Below are positions 33,453 to 42,647 of a stretch of DNA of 64,000 nucleotides, piece by piece. The notes beneath the pieces are model-generated. The model had not been told where the DNA came from and made no database searches. It was given only the letters and a program-made list of their open reading frames with translations. Within the stretch, counting starts at the first letter, position 1, and every line of letters starts with the position of its first letter. The position numbers were made by a program, and so were the translations under genes. The stretch spans positions 1-64,000 of the forward strand of contig JACPDH010000057.1 in assembly GCA_016184115.1 (NCBI GenBank), given 5' to 3'. The DNA is from Acidobacteriota bacterium (GTDB lineage: Bacteria; Acidobacteriota; Thermoanaerobaculia; Gp7-AA8).

Positions 33453-34030
33453 CGACGACGATCGTGACCCGCGAGATTGCGTTGCTAAGGGACGCAAAGG
33501 ACGAGACCGTCGAGGTCTCGTCCTCTCTCATGGATGAGGATGCGTTTCGCGCCTTCTATGACCGAACCTCCCGCGGGCTCTGGCTCTTTCTGGTGAGGGT
33601 CACCGGCGAACGGCAGATCGCGGACGATCTCCTCCAGGAGGCCTACTACCGCTTCTATCGCGCCGGCTCGACCTACGAGAGCGAGGGCCACCGCCGCAAC
33701 GCGCTCTTCCGGATCGCGACGAATATCGCGCGCGACGCGTGGCGACGCCGCGGCGGAATCGTGAACACGCCGATTGACGAAGCCACGGCATCGATCGTCG
33801 ACCACGGTATGGACGAACGAACCGACCTCGCGCGGGCGCTCGAGCGGCTGAAGCCGAAGCAGCGCGAGATGCTCTGGCTCGCGTACGCAAACGGGTCGTC
33901 GCACGAGGAGATCGCCGAAGTCGTCGGTGTGGCGCCAGGAAGCGTGAAGGGGCTGCTGCGACGTGCCCGCACGAAGCTCGCGGAGCTGCTCGGCAATGCA
34001 CCCCAGCGGACCGGAAAGGAAACGCGATGA
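33449..34030 (+). CDS. ECF-type RNA polymerase sigma factor
   Basis: A 193-residue sigma-70 family protein with only regions 2 and 4. Region 2 is around LFLVRVTGERQIADDLLQEAYYRFYR and NALFRIATNIARDAWRRR. Region 4 is LERLKPKQREMLWLAYANGSSHEEIAEVVGVAPGSVKGLLRRAR. The N-terminal 25 residues before region 2 are extra. The gene overlaps the genes on both sides by ATGA junctions, and the next encodes a zinc-finger anti-sigma factor. The operon probably autoregulates, but I could not identify its promoter motif. Confidence 0.92.
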   Translation: MTTTIVTREIALLRDAKDETVEVSSSLMDEDAFRAFYDRTSRGLWLFLVRVTGERQIADDLLQEAYYRFYRAGSTYESEGHRRNALFRIATNIARDAWRRRGGIVNTPIDEATASIVDHGMDERTDLARALERLKPKQREMLWLAYANGSSHEEIAEVVGVAPGSVKGLLRRARTKLAELLGNAPQRTGKETR

Positions 34031-34524
34031 ACGCGCCTGATTGTCAGCGTCAGGACGAACTGCTCGACGCACTCGCGAGCGGCCAGTGGCCCGACGCGAG
34101 CGATCGCGAGCTTCGCGCGCACGTCGCAGAATGCACGGAATGCGCAGCGCTCGCCGTCGTGGCTACATCGATCGCAAGCGACCGTCGCGACATCGAACAT
34201 CTCGCCTCGCCGCCCCCGTCGGGTGCGGTCTGGTGGCGGATGCAGATGCGGATGGACCGTGAGGCGCGCGAAGCCGCTGCGAAGACCGTGCGACGCACCC
34301 ATTCCGCGATCGTCCTGGTGACGCTTGGCGCTCTCGGCGCCCTGCTCGTGATCACACGCCTCGCCGGCACCGCGTGGAGCTGGCTCGCCGACACGATGCC
34401 TCGGCCCGCAGAGCTCGCAACGCTGCAACACCTCGCACCGTCGATGACAACCGTCGTTGTCGCCGCGGCGAGTGTCCTCGTCCTCGCGCCGATCGTCGTC
34501 TGGCTCGCCGTCGCAGAGGAGTAG
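34027..34524 (+). CDS. Zinc-finger anti-sigma factor, membrane-bound
   Basis: A 165-residue protein. The N-terminal 45 residues carry the ZAS/zf-HC2 signature, with LRAHVAECTECAAL giving HX3CX2C. Two transmembrane helices follow (about 96-118 and 136-160), the second almost at the C-terminus, so the protein has little extracytoplasmic sensor. Signal input may come from the membrane protein encoded first in the operon. It overlaps the sigma gene by four bases. Confidence 0.88.
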   Translation: MNAPDCQRQDELLDALASGQWPDASDRELRAHVAECTECAALAVVATSIASDRRDIEHLASPPPSGAVWWRMQMRMDREAREAAAKTVRRTHSAIVLVTLGALGALLVITRLAGTAWSWLADTMPRPAELATLQHLAPSMTTVVVAAASVLVLAPIVVWLAVAEE

Positions 34525-34578
34525 ACAGGGCTCGGCTCGACGATGGTGTCACCGCGCGATGAGCCTGCGAACTGGCTC

Positions 34579-35259
34579 TCAGCGAAGCGCCGACGCCGCT
34601 GCCGCGCCGGCGTCGTCGAGCTCGTGACCTAACCGTTCACACCACGATCCAATCGCATCGGGGCTTTCCGCCACGTCGCGAGGCACGGCGAACGGCGGCC
34701 CGACTTCCAACCTGACCCGAGCGAAGGGAGCCGGCAGCTCCATCCTGTCCCAGCGCGACTTCGACTGGAGGCACGGTCGCGCGGCAAACGATACCGGGAA
34801 GATCTCGTATCCAAGTTTCGACGCAAGGACGATCGGTCCCCGCTTCGCCTTGTGCCACGGACCGAGCGGACCGTCCGCGGCGAGCCCGGTCGCGTTGCGC
34901 TCTCGGAGCGCAGTCTCCATCCTTGCGAGCGACTCGTCGCGTCCTCCGTCGGGTATTCGCACGCAATCGTGGCCGAACCAGGCGCAAATCGTAGCGATCG
35001 TGGCGCCGCGCTCCGATTCGCTCGCGAAGATGCACGCATGCCGATCGCGCAGCAGGACGAAGAGCGGCGCGTACTTACCGTGCCAGAAGACGATCATGCC
35101 CCTCCGCCCTTCGGCGAGCGCGGCGTCGAAACGCTCGAGCCCGCGGGCGTCGACACGCCAGCTCGCACGGAGGGCACCCATCACAGCTGCAACCGAACGG
35201 CCAATCACGCTCGCGCGACGCGAGATCGGAGCGTCGGAGCTCCTAGTGTAGTGTTTCAT
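34579..35259 (-). CDS. DUF374-type lysophospholipid acyltransferase family protein
   Basis: A 226-residue protein. Motif blocks of the DUF374 acyltransferase group are visible: IVFWHGKYAPLFVLL in place of HX4D, then SERGATIATICAWFG, then ADGPLGPWHKAKRGPIVLASKLG, and EVGPPFAVP. It likely transfers an acyl chain to a lipid or glycolipid at the inner membrane. The ATG at 35259 is inside the terminal inverted repeat of the palindromic element 35244-35512, so the first five residues (MKHYT) are repeat-encoded. A downstream GTG at 35208 is an alternative. It is the third gene of a minus-strand run with a glycosyltransferase and a glycosidase-like gene. Confidence 0.85.
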   Translation of the reverse strand: MKHYTRSSDAPISRRASVIGRSVAAVMGALRASWRVDARGLERFDAALAEGRRGMIVFWHGKYAPLFVLLRDRHACIFASESERGATIATICAWFGHDCVRIPDGGRDESLARMETALRERNATGLAADGPLGPWHKAKRGPIVLASKLGYEIFPVSFAARPCLQSKSRWDRMELPAPFARVRLEVGPPFAVPRDVAESPDAIGSWCERLGHELDDAGAAAASALR

Positions 35260-35512
35260 TAATCCGTTGCCTTTCGCAGAGCACAAACGGGGCGAGGTCA
35301 AGGAGCGAGGAGGAGTCGATGTGGTTCATCGTCGACGACGAGCGACGCAGAAGTCGCCCCGTTTCTGCTCTGCCCTCCGGGTTGCGGCGGAATGGAGCCG
35401 CTTTCTTTGTCGCTCCTCCTCGCCGATGTACCACATCGACTCGTCGTCGCTTCGCGAAATCGACCCCATTCCGCCGCAACGAAAGGCAAGGGATTAACGA
35501 AACACTACACTA
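35244..35512. mobile_element. BIME/MITE-like palindromic element with 33-bp terminal inverted repeats
   Basis: A 269-base non-coding element. The ends (35244-35276 and 35480-35512) are inverted repeats matching at 31 of 33 positions. Inside are two stem-loops: arms 35277-35295/35354-35372 and 35381-35395/35466-35480. The loops of the two hairpins are diverged inverted copies of each other around a CGATG...CATCG core. The right half recurs at 1-140. The element sits between the acyltransferase and glycosyltransferase genes and supplies the acyltransferase start codon. No transposase is encoded, so mobility must be in trans, for example by a RAYT-type enzyme; that is inference. Confidence 0.8.
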
Positions 35513-35540
35513 GCATCGGCATTGCGAAGGCTCTCGGTCA

Positions 35541-36797
35541 TCAGAGCACCGCCCCCGACACCGCCTGTGCGATGTTCCCCAGGATTCGCAGCTCCTCGGC
35601 GAAGGTCCGCCTCGCGCGCGACCAGGCACTGTCGTCGATCGACTTCGCCGACGCGCCGCGAGACGCGAGCTCCTCGTACAGATTGATCAGGCGTTCCGTC
35701 ATCGCCTCTTTCGAAAGCAGGAGAGCCGTCGCGCGAGCCCCTTCGCTCAGCGCAACGCGACGCTCATCACACCGGGTCACGAGAGTGAGCGCCTGCGCGA
35801 ACGAATCAATCGACTCCTCGTCGACACGAAAGCCATTCTCTCCGTCACGAAGCACTTCGCGCACACCCGACGCATCGAGCGCAACGACCGGCAGCGCGGC
35901 CGCCATCGCCTCCGCAAGGACGAGACCCTGCGTCTCGGTTCGCGATGCGAACGCGAAGACGTCCATCGCCGCATACGCATCCGCGAGCCCGTTCCAATCC
36001 ACGACGCCCGCAAGTACGAGGCGTTGCGCGAGCCCCGCTTCGTCGACCTCCTCACGGATCGCGCCCTCGACCGCTCCGCTTCCCACGACGAGAAACCAGG
36101 CGCGCGGCTCCTCTCTCATGAATCTCACGACCGCCCGCGTGAGAAACTCCAGGTTCTTCTCCCGGGCGAGGCGGCCGACGTGGCCAACCACGATCGCGTC
36201 GCGCGGGATCGCGTTCCGCACGCGAAACGCGGCGCCGTCACCAACCGCGAGGGTACCGACGTCGACGCCCGTCGGGATCACCGTGACGGGCGCGGTCACT
36301 CCTCGGAGCGGCAGCAAGCCGGCGACGGTCTCGCTCGGCGCGATGACGGCGTCGCACAAATTGCAGTAGCCAGTCACGAGATCGATCGCGAAACGCTTGA
36401 GCGCCGGCGAGTCACCCGGTACGTAGTGTGTGTATTCCTCGTACATCGTGTGATGTGTGAAGACGACCGGAGCGTCGCGCGACGCTCCAACGCGCAGCGC
36501 CGCATCGCCTAACAGAAATGGATGATGTGCATGCACGACGTCGATCTTCACGTCGTGGATCCGGCGTGCGAGCAGTCCCGGCACCGGCACGGGAATCGAA
36601 AAGTCGGTGCCGTTGTAGCGCTGGAGCGCCGGGAATCGGATGACGTCGTCCTCGTCGTCCGCGCATCCCTCGAACACCGGGGCGAGGACGATTACCCTGT
36701 GTCCACGGCGTCGCAGCTCGGCCGTAAATGACGCCACACTGCGCGCCACGCCGCCAACGTGCGGCACGTATGTGTTCGTTGCCATCAGCACGTTCAT
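35541..36797 (-). CDS. GT4-family glycosyltransferase
   Basis: A 418-residue GT-B enzyme. The N-terminal acceptor domain begins MATNTYVPHVGGVARSV, with the loop typical of family 4, and has VVHAHHPFLLGDAALRV. The C-terminal nucleotide-sugar domain has VGHVGRLAREKN, the EX7E motif in TETQGLVLAEAMAAALPVVA, and DGENGFRV. It resembles diacylglycerol glucosyltransferases of the MgtA/CpoA type. ATG 36797 overlaps the stop of the upstream glycosidase-like gene (ATGA), so the upstream frame opening to 37019 is not used. Glycolipid or polysaccharide synthesis is likely. Confidence 0.92.
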   Translation of the reverse strand: MNVLMATNTYVPHVGGVARSVASFTAELRRRGHRVIVLAPVFEGCADDEDDVIRFPALQRYNGTDFSIPVPVPGLLARRIHDVKIDVVHAHHPFLLGDAALRVGASRDAPVVFTHHTMYEEYTHYVPGDSPALKRFAIDLVTGYCNLCDAVIAPSETVAGLLPLRGVTAPVTVIPTGVDVGTLAVGDGAAFRVRNAIPRDAIVVGHVGRLAREKNLEFLTRAVVRFMREEPRAWFLVVGSGAVEGAIREEVDEAGLAQRLVLAGVVDWNGLADAYAAMDVFAFASRTETQGLVLAEAMAAALPVVALDASGVREVLRDGENGFRVDEESIDSFAQALTLVTRCDERRVALSEGARATALLLSKEAMTERLINLYEELASRGASAKSIDDSAWSRARRTFAEELRILGNIAQAVSGAVL

Positions 36798-39043
36798 GTC
36801 ACGGCACCCGATCGCGCGAAGGAAACCGAGTCCTGGCCGCTCGCGGCGTTCACTGCCTCGTATCCCGGCAGCCGGATCTCCACCATGGGCGCGGCATCGC
36901 GCCAGACGCCGCTCCAATGGACCAGCGGCCGGCCTTCGCACGGGTCGATCTCGATCGTCACCGGACCAAACGAGGTCGGCGCAGGGCCGAATCGTATCGG
37001 CTTGCGCTGCTCCAGCCATTCAGGAAGGACGCCGGCACCGACGACGAGCGCCCCTCCTTCTTCGCGCAAGAACGAATTGCGCATCATGAGGAACCAGTCG
37101 GCGGACGCCCAGACGTGGTGGCCGTCTCCCATGCAGCCTCCGCCCGTTCGTGGATGCACCGCCTCCGGCCACTGCCCCGTCGGAGAGGCGAGCCGTGCGA
37201 TCTCGCGCACCTGCTCGAGCCCGCCCGTATCCCCAGCGCGCAGTCGAACCTGCGCGAGGTGAAGCGTTAGATAGCAGTTCACTCCAGAGTGAATGATGTC
37301 CTGGAAGAAGCCATGGCCGACGAGACACTCGGACGCGATGTACGCCGCGGTGTCGAGAAGGTGCGGGTCGCGCGCGTCGAAAATCTGGAGTGGATAGCCT
37401 GAGGCGAGCGAGCCGATCGCGCCCGTGTCGAGGCGCCGGTAAGGAGACGCCGGCATCGCCGGTCGTCGCAGTCTCGCCTCGACCTGTTCCAGACTCGCGC
37501 GCACGGCTGCAAGCAGGTCCGCCCCCCACGCGTCACAACGCCCCGCGGCGCGGAGCTCGCCCGCCATCCGCAGTAGCACGGCAGCCGACTGCAGTCCGGC
37601 GACACCCCAGAAGTCGTCCCAGTAATAGTAGTCGTTAGGCCCGAGATGCTCCGCGCTGAATCCGGGAGGAAGGAGCCCCGCGTGAATCGACCCATCGCTC
37701 TTGACCCGCTTCCGCTCGATCCACTCGGCTCCCACGCGAATCGAGTCGAGCCACGCGCGTTTCGGCGGCCGCCCCGTGAGCTCGCAGTAACGGCGCATCG
37801 TCCAAAGCGCCTCACCGTTCGAATCCCACTCCCCTTCCTGCGACAGGAAGAAGCCGGTGCGCGTCTGCCTCGACGGGAAGTGGTCGATGACCCGCTCCGC
37901 ACGGTCCGTTAGGCCTGCGCAAAGGAGCGCGTGAAGGATGAACGCCGCGTCGCGAAACCAGAATCGCTTGTAGGTGTAGGGTCCCGGGTAGCACTCGCGC
38001 GGCGAGTGCAGCACGATCGAGCGGATCGACGCGTCGTAGAGGAACTGCCACCGCGGATCGGGAAACTCTGCCTTCACAGCCGGCGCGATCGCCGCCCTCC
38101 ACCGTCGATGCGACGACCCGTGGCCCTGCGCCCCCGAAGCAAGCGGCACGCGCGCCCGCGCCTCCATCGCCACTCCTCCGGCAAGCGGATAGAGCGCGGC
38201 GGCACTTGCCATTCCCACGTTGCATCGCACGCTGCGTCGATCCGACGCGTGGAAGAGCGACGCCTTCACATCCCCCTCGCGGTAGATCGAAAGCGCGAGC
38301 TTCTCCGGCCGCGGATCGAACGTGACGCTGCGGCGCTCGGGAAGAAGAAAACCCGCGCCATCCTCCATCGCGTCGATCGCATGCACGAAACTCACACCTT
38401 CGGGGTTGTAAGGCCGGAGCGAGATCACGAGCCAGGAGCGCATCGTCGATCGCGCGCGCACTGCGAGCTCGCACACCGGGACTCCCTCTTCATCGACAGC
38501 CTCGGCGAGCGTCTCGAGCTCCATTCCGCGAGCTGACGCCCGCGTGATCACCGCGGGCGACGGATCGATGCGCAGCCACTGAAGCGCATCGAGCGAGCGC
38601 GATGGCACGAGCCATGGGCCATCCTCGCTGGCAATCCAGGCGTCGAGCGTCCATCCGTCCCAGAACGGCATCACGAGCCCGCGCGGATCGACGATCGGAA
38701 TCTCTTCGCTGTCAGGTACCCCGATCGCCGTCCAGTTGCGGTGCGTCAGATTCACGTGCGTGATCGAGAACGCACGGGGAATGAACGACTCGTCGCCCGG
38801 GTCGTACTGGCGCTCGACCCAATACGGCCAGATCCAGTCGAGGTTGTGCTGAATCGCACCCGTATTGATCAGCCCGCGCGCGTGGAAGACCAGACCCGCG
38901 CGGAGCAACTCGAGCGGTTCCTTCACTTCAAGCGGCTGCGCGAAGCTCTCGAGCCGCGACAGAAGCTTGATCGGATCGACCAGCCCCTTCGACCGCGCCA
39001 CACGACTCACGACGAGTCTCCAGGGAAACCATCGAAGCAACAT
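36794..39043 (-). CDS. Large (alpha/alpha)6-barrel glycoside hydrolase-like protein
   Basis: A 749-residue protein with no signal peptide. The N-terminal 330 residues are beta-rich and contain an AGL-like WVERQYDPGDESF and THVNLTHRNWT. The C-terminal 420 residues look like a six-hairpin toroid: PGPYTYKRFWFRDAAFILHALL, EWDSNGEALWTMRRY, NDYYYWDDFWGVAGLQSAA and PEAVHPRTGGGCMGDGHHVWASADWFLMMRNSF. The WFRDAAF and GEW/EALW acidic residues resemble the catalytic sites of GH15, GH63 or amylo-glucosidase families. I cannot assign a GH number. It is first in an operon with a GT4 glycosyltransferase and an acyltransferase. Confidence 0.75.
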   Translation of the reverse strand: MLLRWFPWRLVVSRVARSKGLVDPIKLLSRLESFAQPLEVKEPLELLRAGLVFHARGLINTGAIQHNLDWIWPYWVERQYDPGDESFIPRAFSITHVNLTHRNWTAIGVPDSEEIPIVDPRGLVMPFWDGWTLDAWIASEDGPWLVPSRSLDALQWLRIDPSPAVITRASARGMELETLAEAVDEEGVPVCELAVRARSTMRSWLVISLRPYNPEGVSFVHAIDAMEDGAGFLLPERRSVTFDPRPEKLALSIYREGDVKASLFHASDRRSVRCNVGMASAAALYPLAGGVAMEARARVPLASGAQGHGSSHRRWRAAIAPAVKAEFPDPRWQFLYDASIRSIVLHSPRECYPGPYTYKRFWFRDAAFILHALLCAGLTDRAERVIDHFPSRQTRTGFFLSQEGEWDSNGEALWTMRRYCELTGRPPKRAWLDSIRVGAEWIERKRVKSDGSIHAGLLPPGFSAEHLGPNDYYYWDDFWGVAGLQSAAVLLRMAGELRAAGRCDAWGADLLAAVRASLEQVEARLRRPAMPASPYRRLDTGAIGSLASGYPLQIFDARDPHLLDTAAYIASECLVGHGFFQDIIHSGVNCYLTLHLAQVRLRAGDTGGLEQVREIARLASPTGQWPEAVHPRTGGGCMGDGHHVWASADWFLMMRNSFLREEGGALVVGAGVLPEWLEQRKPIRFGPAPTSFGPVTIEIDPCEGRPLVHWSGVWRDAAPMVEIRLPGYEAVNAASGQDSVSFARSGAVT

Positions 39044-39266
39044 GCGGCCTCCCGCCGGCTCTCCTGCTGCCGGGCCTCTTTCGAATCTAGGTCCGCGGCG
39101 GCGGCGGTGGCAGGAGGGGGGTCACATTCGAGCGGTGACGGGAAACCCGCAAGGACGGAAATCGACAGTGCGAAATCGGCGTGAGGCGACAATTGCAACC
39201 GAAGAATTGCGGCAACAGAGAACGTAATGCGAGTGTTCGGAAACTGCGGCGAAGACCTTCGAAGCC

Positions 39267-41645
39267 TCACTTCTTGCGGCAGAGTTTGCAGGCCTGGAGA
39301 CCCGACGCCTCCGCGTCGGCGCGCGTCGCAAACCATACGCGCGCATCTTCGGCGATGTTCGAGACTGCGGTGCACGCGAGGCGGTGGTACTTCGTCGACT
39401 TCTTCGACTTGCTGGCGATGAATTCACCCCGCGGCTGCTCAGCCGGAACTACACCCTCGGCATCCTGCTCGGAAGGCGCCGCTTCGGGCGCGTCGAGCGC
39501 CTCAACTTCGATTTCGTCGACGGGCGCGTCCGCAACCTGAGCCGCGCCTGCTTTCGCGGCTACCGCGATCGTCTCGTCGCCGATCGGCGGCACATCGATG
39601 AGCGTCGTCGCGATCGTGTCGCCGTGCGGCTCCGGCTCGACCCCGTCGGCAACCGCAATTGATTCATCACCGGCCGATCCGGGACCGGATGGAGAAGAGG
39701 CGGCACCGCGCTCCATGATCCGCTGAGTGTCATCGAGCGAGTTGTCCCGGTCGTCTTCGAGTCCTGCGAGCGCGAGCGCCGCCTGCTCCGATTCTCTGAT
39801 GATCTTCTCGAGGAGCAGATCCTCGTCGCCCGGAGGAGACGCGGGAGTCTCCGGCAGATGCTCCTCGTTGTGAATCTCGGCGATCCCCGCTTCGACCTGT
39901 TCGCCCCAGTCGTCCTCGGCGGCCGCCGACGCCCGCGAGCTTTCACCGTCGCGCCCCGAGCGCGCGAGCCCTCGCTCGACGATCGGCGGAATCTCCAGTC
40001 GCACCGGCACGAGCTGCAGCGACGGAGGATCGCCTTCGATGAAGGTGAACTGTCCATCGTGCCACTCGAAGACGCTCACAATCTCCTGCTCCGCCTTAAC
40101 CCGCATCGCGCGCGTGAGCGCTGCCTGGTCGATTGCACCGGTCATGACGAGAATGCGACCAAGCGCGATTCCCGTCTCTTCGTGTAGTTCGACCCCATGG
40201 CGGTGCTGCTCGCGGCTGATGATCCCTTCGCGAAGGAGGATCTCTCCGAGGAAAAGTGCCGGGTCGTTCGACGTACACGAAAAGATCTGGCCTTCTTCGA
40301 GAAAGATCTTCTTCTCGACCGAGACCGACGAGAGAACGAGCGTTCCAGTTCTGCGCTCTTTCGCGAGCGACATGAAGAGCTCGGCGGGAGAGGTCTCTGT
40401 CAGCGGCGTCCATTCCGCCCCGGTGGGAACGTCTGTAGGAACGAGCTCGCGCTCCCGTAGCTCGCGCTCCGCCGATTCGTAGCGCTGTGCGAAATCGTCT
40501 CGCTCGACCGTCAGTTTCCGCAGCTCATCTTCGACCTCCCTCCGGCGGTCCATTTCTTTCCGGAAGGCTTCAGTCAGGATCTTGAGCTCGGCCATTTGCT
40601 CTTCGCCCGTCTTCCGGAACGACTCGAGCGCCTCGCGCAACGCTTCCGATTGCCTCTCCTTCTTCTGCACTTCGTCCTGAGCTTCGCGCAGTGACGCGTT
40701 GAGCTCCTCGAGGCGCCCTTCGCTTGCGCGCTTCAGCCTCTCGTACGATTGCCGATACTCGTCGACGCCACGCGTCTGCCCGCTTTCGCGGCAAATCTCC
40801 ACGAAGCGTACGACCTCCTCGCCGCGCACGTCGGGAAGGATCGAGACCTTGAGCCAGAGATTCACGGCATCCTTGCCGATTCGCCAGTCATCGGCATCGA
40901 AGCGTTTGTTGGAGATGGCGATACGGAGATCGTTGCGCGGCTTTTCCTCCCAGACATCAGAGTCGCGATAGAGAACGGTGCGGGACCGCCCGAGCATCTC
41001 TTTCGCGGACAGCCCGAAGACGCGCTCCGCCCCGGTGTTCCAGCTCTGGATGATTCCCAGCGGGTCGTAGGTGATTACGGCGATCTCGCGCATCTCGCCG
41101 AGGAGCGCCTCGATCGCGCTCGCCTCTTCGATGCGCTCGATCTCGGCCGCATGCTTCGGCTCTTCAACGATGCAGAACCAGAGCTCTTCCGCCGATTCGT
41201 CCGAGCGCTGAAAGCGGGAGAAGCTCACGGAGTAGAGCCCGTACTGGCGTCCTCGGCGCATCAGCCGCTTGTCGAGCGTGTAGGATGCGATCTCCTTCGA
41301 GAGCAGCTTGCGCGCATGCGGAGCTTCGAGTTTGCGATCGTCCGAATGCGTGAGCTCGCGCATCGATGTCCGGAGGATCTCGTCGCGGCTGTAGCCGAGG
41401 AGCTTCAACAGGCGAGCGTTGACTTGAAGCCACTGTCCCTGCGGCGTGATCAGAGCCATGCCGACCGGAGCGCCGTCAAACGCCTTCTTGAACATCTTGT
41501 CGCGGCGCGCCGCTGCCCCGACCACCGACGCCTCTTTGCGGCCCTCCGGATCCTCGGAGCGCTGCCGCCTGAGGATCAGCCACGCGAGCAGCGCTCCGAT
41601 CACGGCGGTGACAACGGGAGTAAGGGCGGAGATAGCCTCGTCCAT
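39267..41645 (-). CDS. PAS-PAS-coiled-coil-DUF4388 signalling protein with C-terminal zinc-type motif
   Basis: A 792-residue protein. An N-terminal membrane anchor (about 8-26) is followed by two PAS domains (about 50-165 and 180-295), a coiled coil (300-400) and a DUF4388 domain with TGTLVLSSVSVEKKIFLEEGQIFSC (about 425-530). An acidic low-complexity stretch and a 50-residue C-terminal module come last. That module reads KYHRLACTAVSN...ACKLC, which fits the Ada-type zinc site (YHX3C...CX2C). No kinase, cyclase or methyl-accepting domain is present, so output must be protein contact. DUF4388 proteins act in gliding or regulatory circuits in delta-proteobacteria. It is monocistronic, 223 bases from the glycosidase gene. 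Confidence 0.85.
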   Translation of the reverse strand: MDEAISALTPVVTAVIGALLAWLILRRQRSEDPEGRKEASVVGAAARRDKMFKKAFDGAPVGMALITPQGQWLQVNARLLKLLGYSRDEILRTSMRELTHSDDRKLEAPHARKLLSKEIASYTLDKRLMRRGRQYGLYSVSFSRFQRSDESAEELWFCIVEEPKHAAEIERIEEASAIEALLGEMREIAVITYDPLGIIQSWNTGAERVFGLSAKEMLGRSRTVLYRDSDVWEEKPRNDLRIAISNKRFDADDWRIGKDAVNLWLKVSILPDVRGEEVVRFVEICRESGQTRGVDEYRQSYERLKRASEGRLEELNASLREAQDEVQKKERQSEALREALESFRKTGEEQMAELKILTEAFRKEMDRRREVEDELRKLTVERDDFAQRYESAERELRERELVPTDVPTGAEWTPLTETSPAELFMSLAKERRTGTLVLSSVSVEKKIFLEEGQIFSCTSNDPALFLGEILLREGIISREQHRHGVELHEETGIALGRILVMTGAIDQAALTRAMRVKAEQEIVSVFEWHDGQFTFIEGDPPSLQLVPVRLEIPPIVERGLARSGRDGESSRASAAAEDDWGEQVEAGIAEIHNEEHLPETPASPPGDEDLLLEKIIRESEQAALALAGLEDDRDNSLDDTQRIMERGAASSPSGPGSAGDESIAVADGVEPEPHGDTIATTLIDVPPIGDETIAVAAKAGAAQVADAPVDEIEVEALDAPEAAPSEQDAEGVVPAEQPRGEFIASKSKKSTKYHRLACTAVSNIAEDARVWFATRADAEASGLQACKLCRKK

Positions 41646-42005
41646 CGGTGACGCTTCGATTCTAGTGCCGTGTAACAGCGAAAGCGAGTACGCGCGGTTT
41701 TGCCGTCACGCGGAATCGGGCAGAGTGGAGGATTCGAACGTGTTTGCACGCCGTTCCGGGACAGAGCGACGCGGCGATTGGGCGACGCGGTATCCGACGC
41801 CTTTCTCCCGTCGCGCGGAGCCATCGAGGCGGGCACAATTGCCCACTTTTGCGCTAGATGAACGGAGGCGGGCTCCATCGGACCGTGCGATTCCGTCCTA
41901 TACTGGTCTATGATGCCTACATAGCAAGCTGCATGGATTCGCCGTGGCCAATGGCGCCCACAGTGGACATGCTCAAATCTACGTGTACGAAAAGGAGCGG
42001 ATCGA
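41646..42005. other. 360-base intergenic region
   Basis: It lies between the divergent PAS-DUF4388 gene and the small basic-protein gene. The first 240 bases show nothing I can name. Near the basic-protein gene there are two -10-like hexamers, TATACT at 41899 and TATGAT at 41909, and a small CTATG/CATAG inverted repeat, then AAGGAG before the ATG at 42006. No credible small ORF or RNA was seen. Confidence 0.4.
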
Positions 42006-42458
42006 ATGAATGAAGAAAAACCGTTGAGCCCGGCGCAGGCACAATACGTGCTTAACCGGCTCGTGGAAGATGGCCTCATATCGGCGCGCGACGTCGCGAG
42101 GTATCTGGCGTCGATGCAGGGCGAGATTCGCGCGCTCGAGAATCGCCTTGTTCACCTGCGCTCACTCTCGACTGACACAGAGGCGCCGGTCCGTCGTCGC
42201 CGCGGTCGTCGTGGCCGTCGCGCAGCTGCCGGGCGCCCTCGCGCAGCAGGTGCCGCGGTGAAACCCGCAGCGCCGGCGAAGGCGGCGGCCGCGCTCTCGC
42301 CTAAACAGCGAACATCACGCCAGCTTCAGGGCGTGTACATGTCACTGATCCGCCAGTTCCCGAAATCGAAGCGTGCGGCGATCAAGGCACTCGCCAAGGA
42401 AAAAGACCGCCAGGCCGCAGTCGACATGATGCAGGCCGCTCTCGCTAAGAAGAAATAG
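42006..42458 (+). CDS. Small basic Ala/Lys/Arg-rich protein of unknown function
   Basis: A 150-residue protein. Residues 1-55 form a helical domain (ARYLASMQGEIRALENRL may be a coiled coil). Residues 60-95 are a disordered basic linker with an RRRRGRRGRR cluster followed by Ala/Pro/Lys. The last 50 residues are again helical and basic. The linker is histone H1-like and suggests nucleic-acid binding, though the family is unknown to me. AAGGAG lies before ATG 42006. It is monocistronic. Confidence 0.72.
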   Translation: MNEEKPLSPAQAQYVLNRLVEDGLISARDVARYLASMQGEIRALENRLVHLRSLSTDTEAPVRRRRGRRGRRAAAGRPRAAGAAVKPAAPAKAAAALSPKQRTSRQLQGVYMSLIRQFPKSKRAAIKALAKEKDRQAAVDMMQAALAKKK

Positions 42459-42647
42459 CCGAGAAATCTCTGCGGCGGCGTGCCCCGGCGCCGCCTGTTC
42501 CGAGGGATTCCCGCGCTCCGGATCTACGCCACAATCCCGTTTCGTCCACGCCATGGTCTCTCCCGGCGAGAACGCTCACATAACGGGAGATAACATTTCG
42601 TAATCTGATTCGGGAGCTCGCCACCGGGCGTCAGTAGAGCTGCGACG

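Noticed and set aside
42470-42510. Terminator after the basic-protein gene
   Set aside because: A GGCGGCG/CGCCGCC stem is present but it has no T-run, so it is not called.
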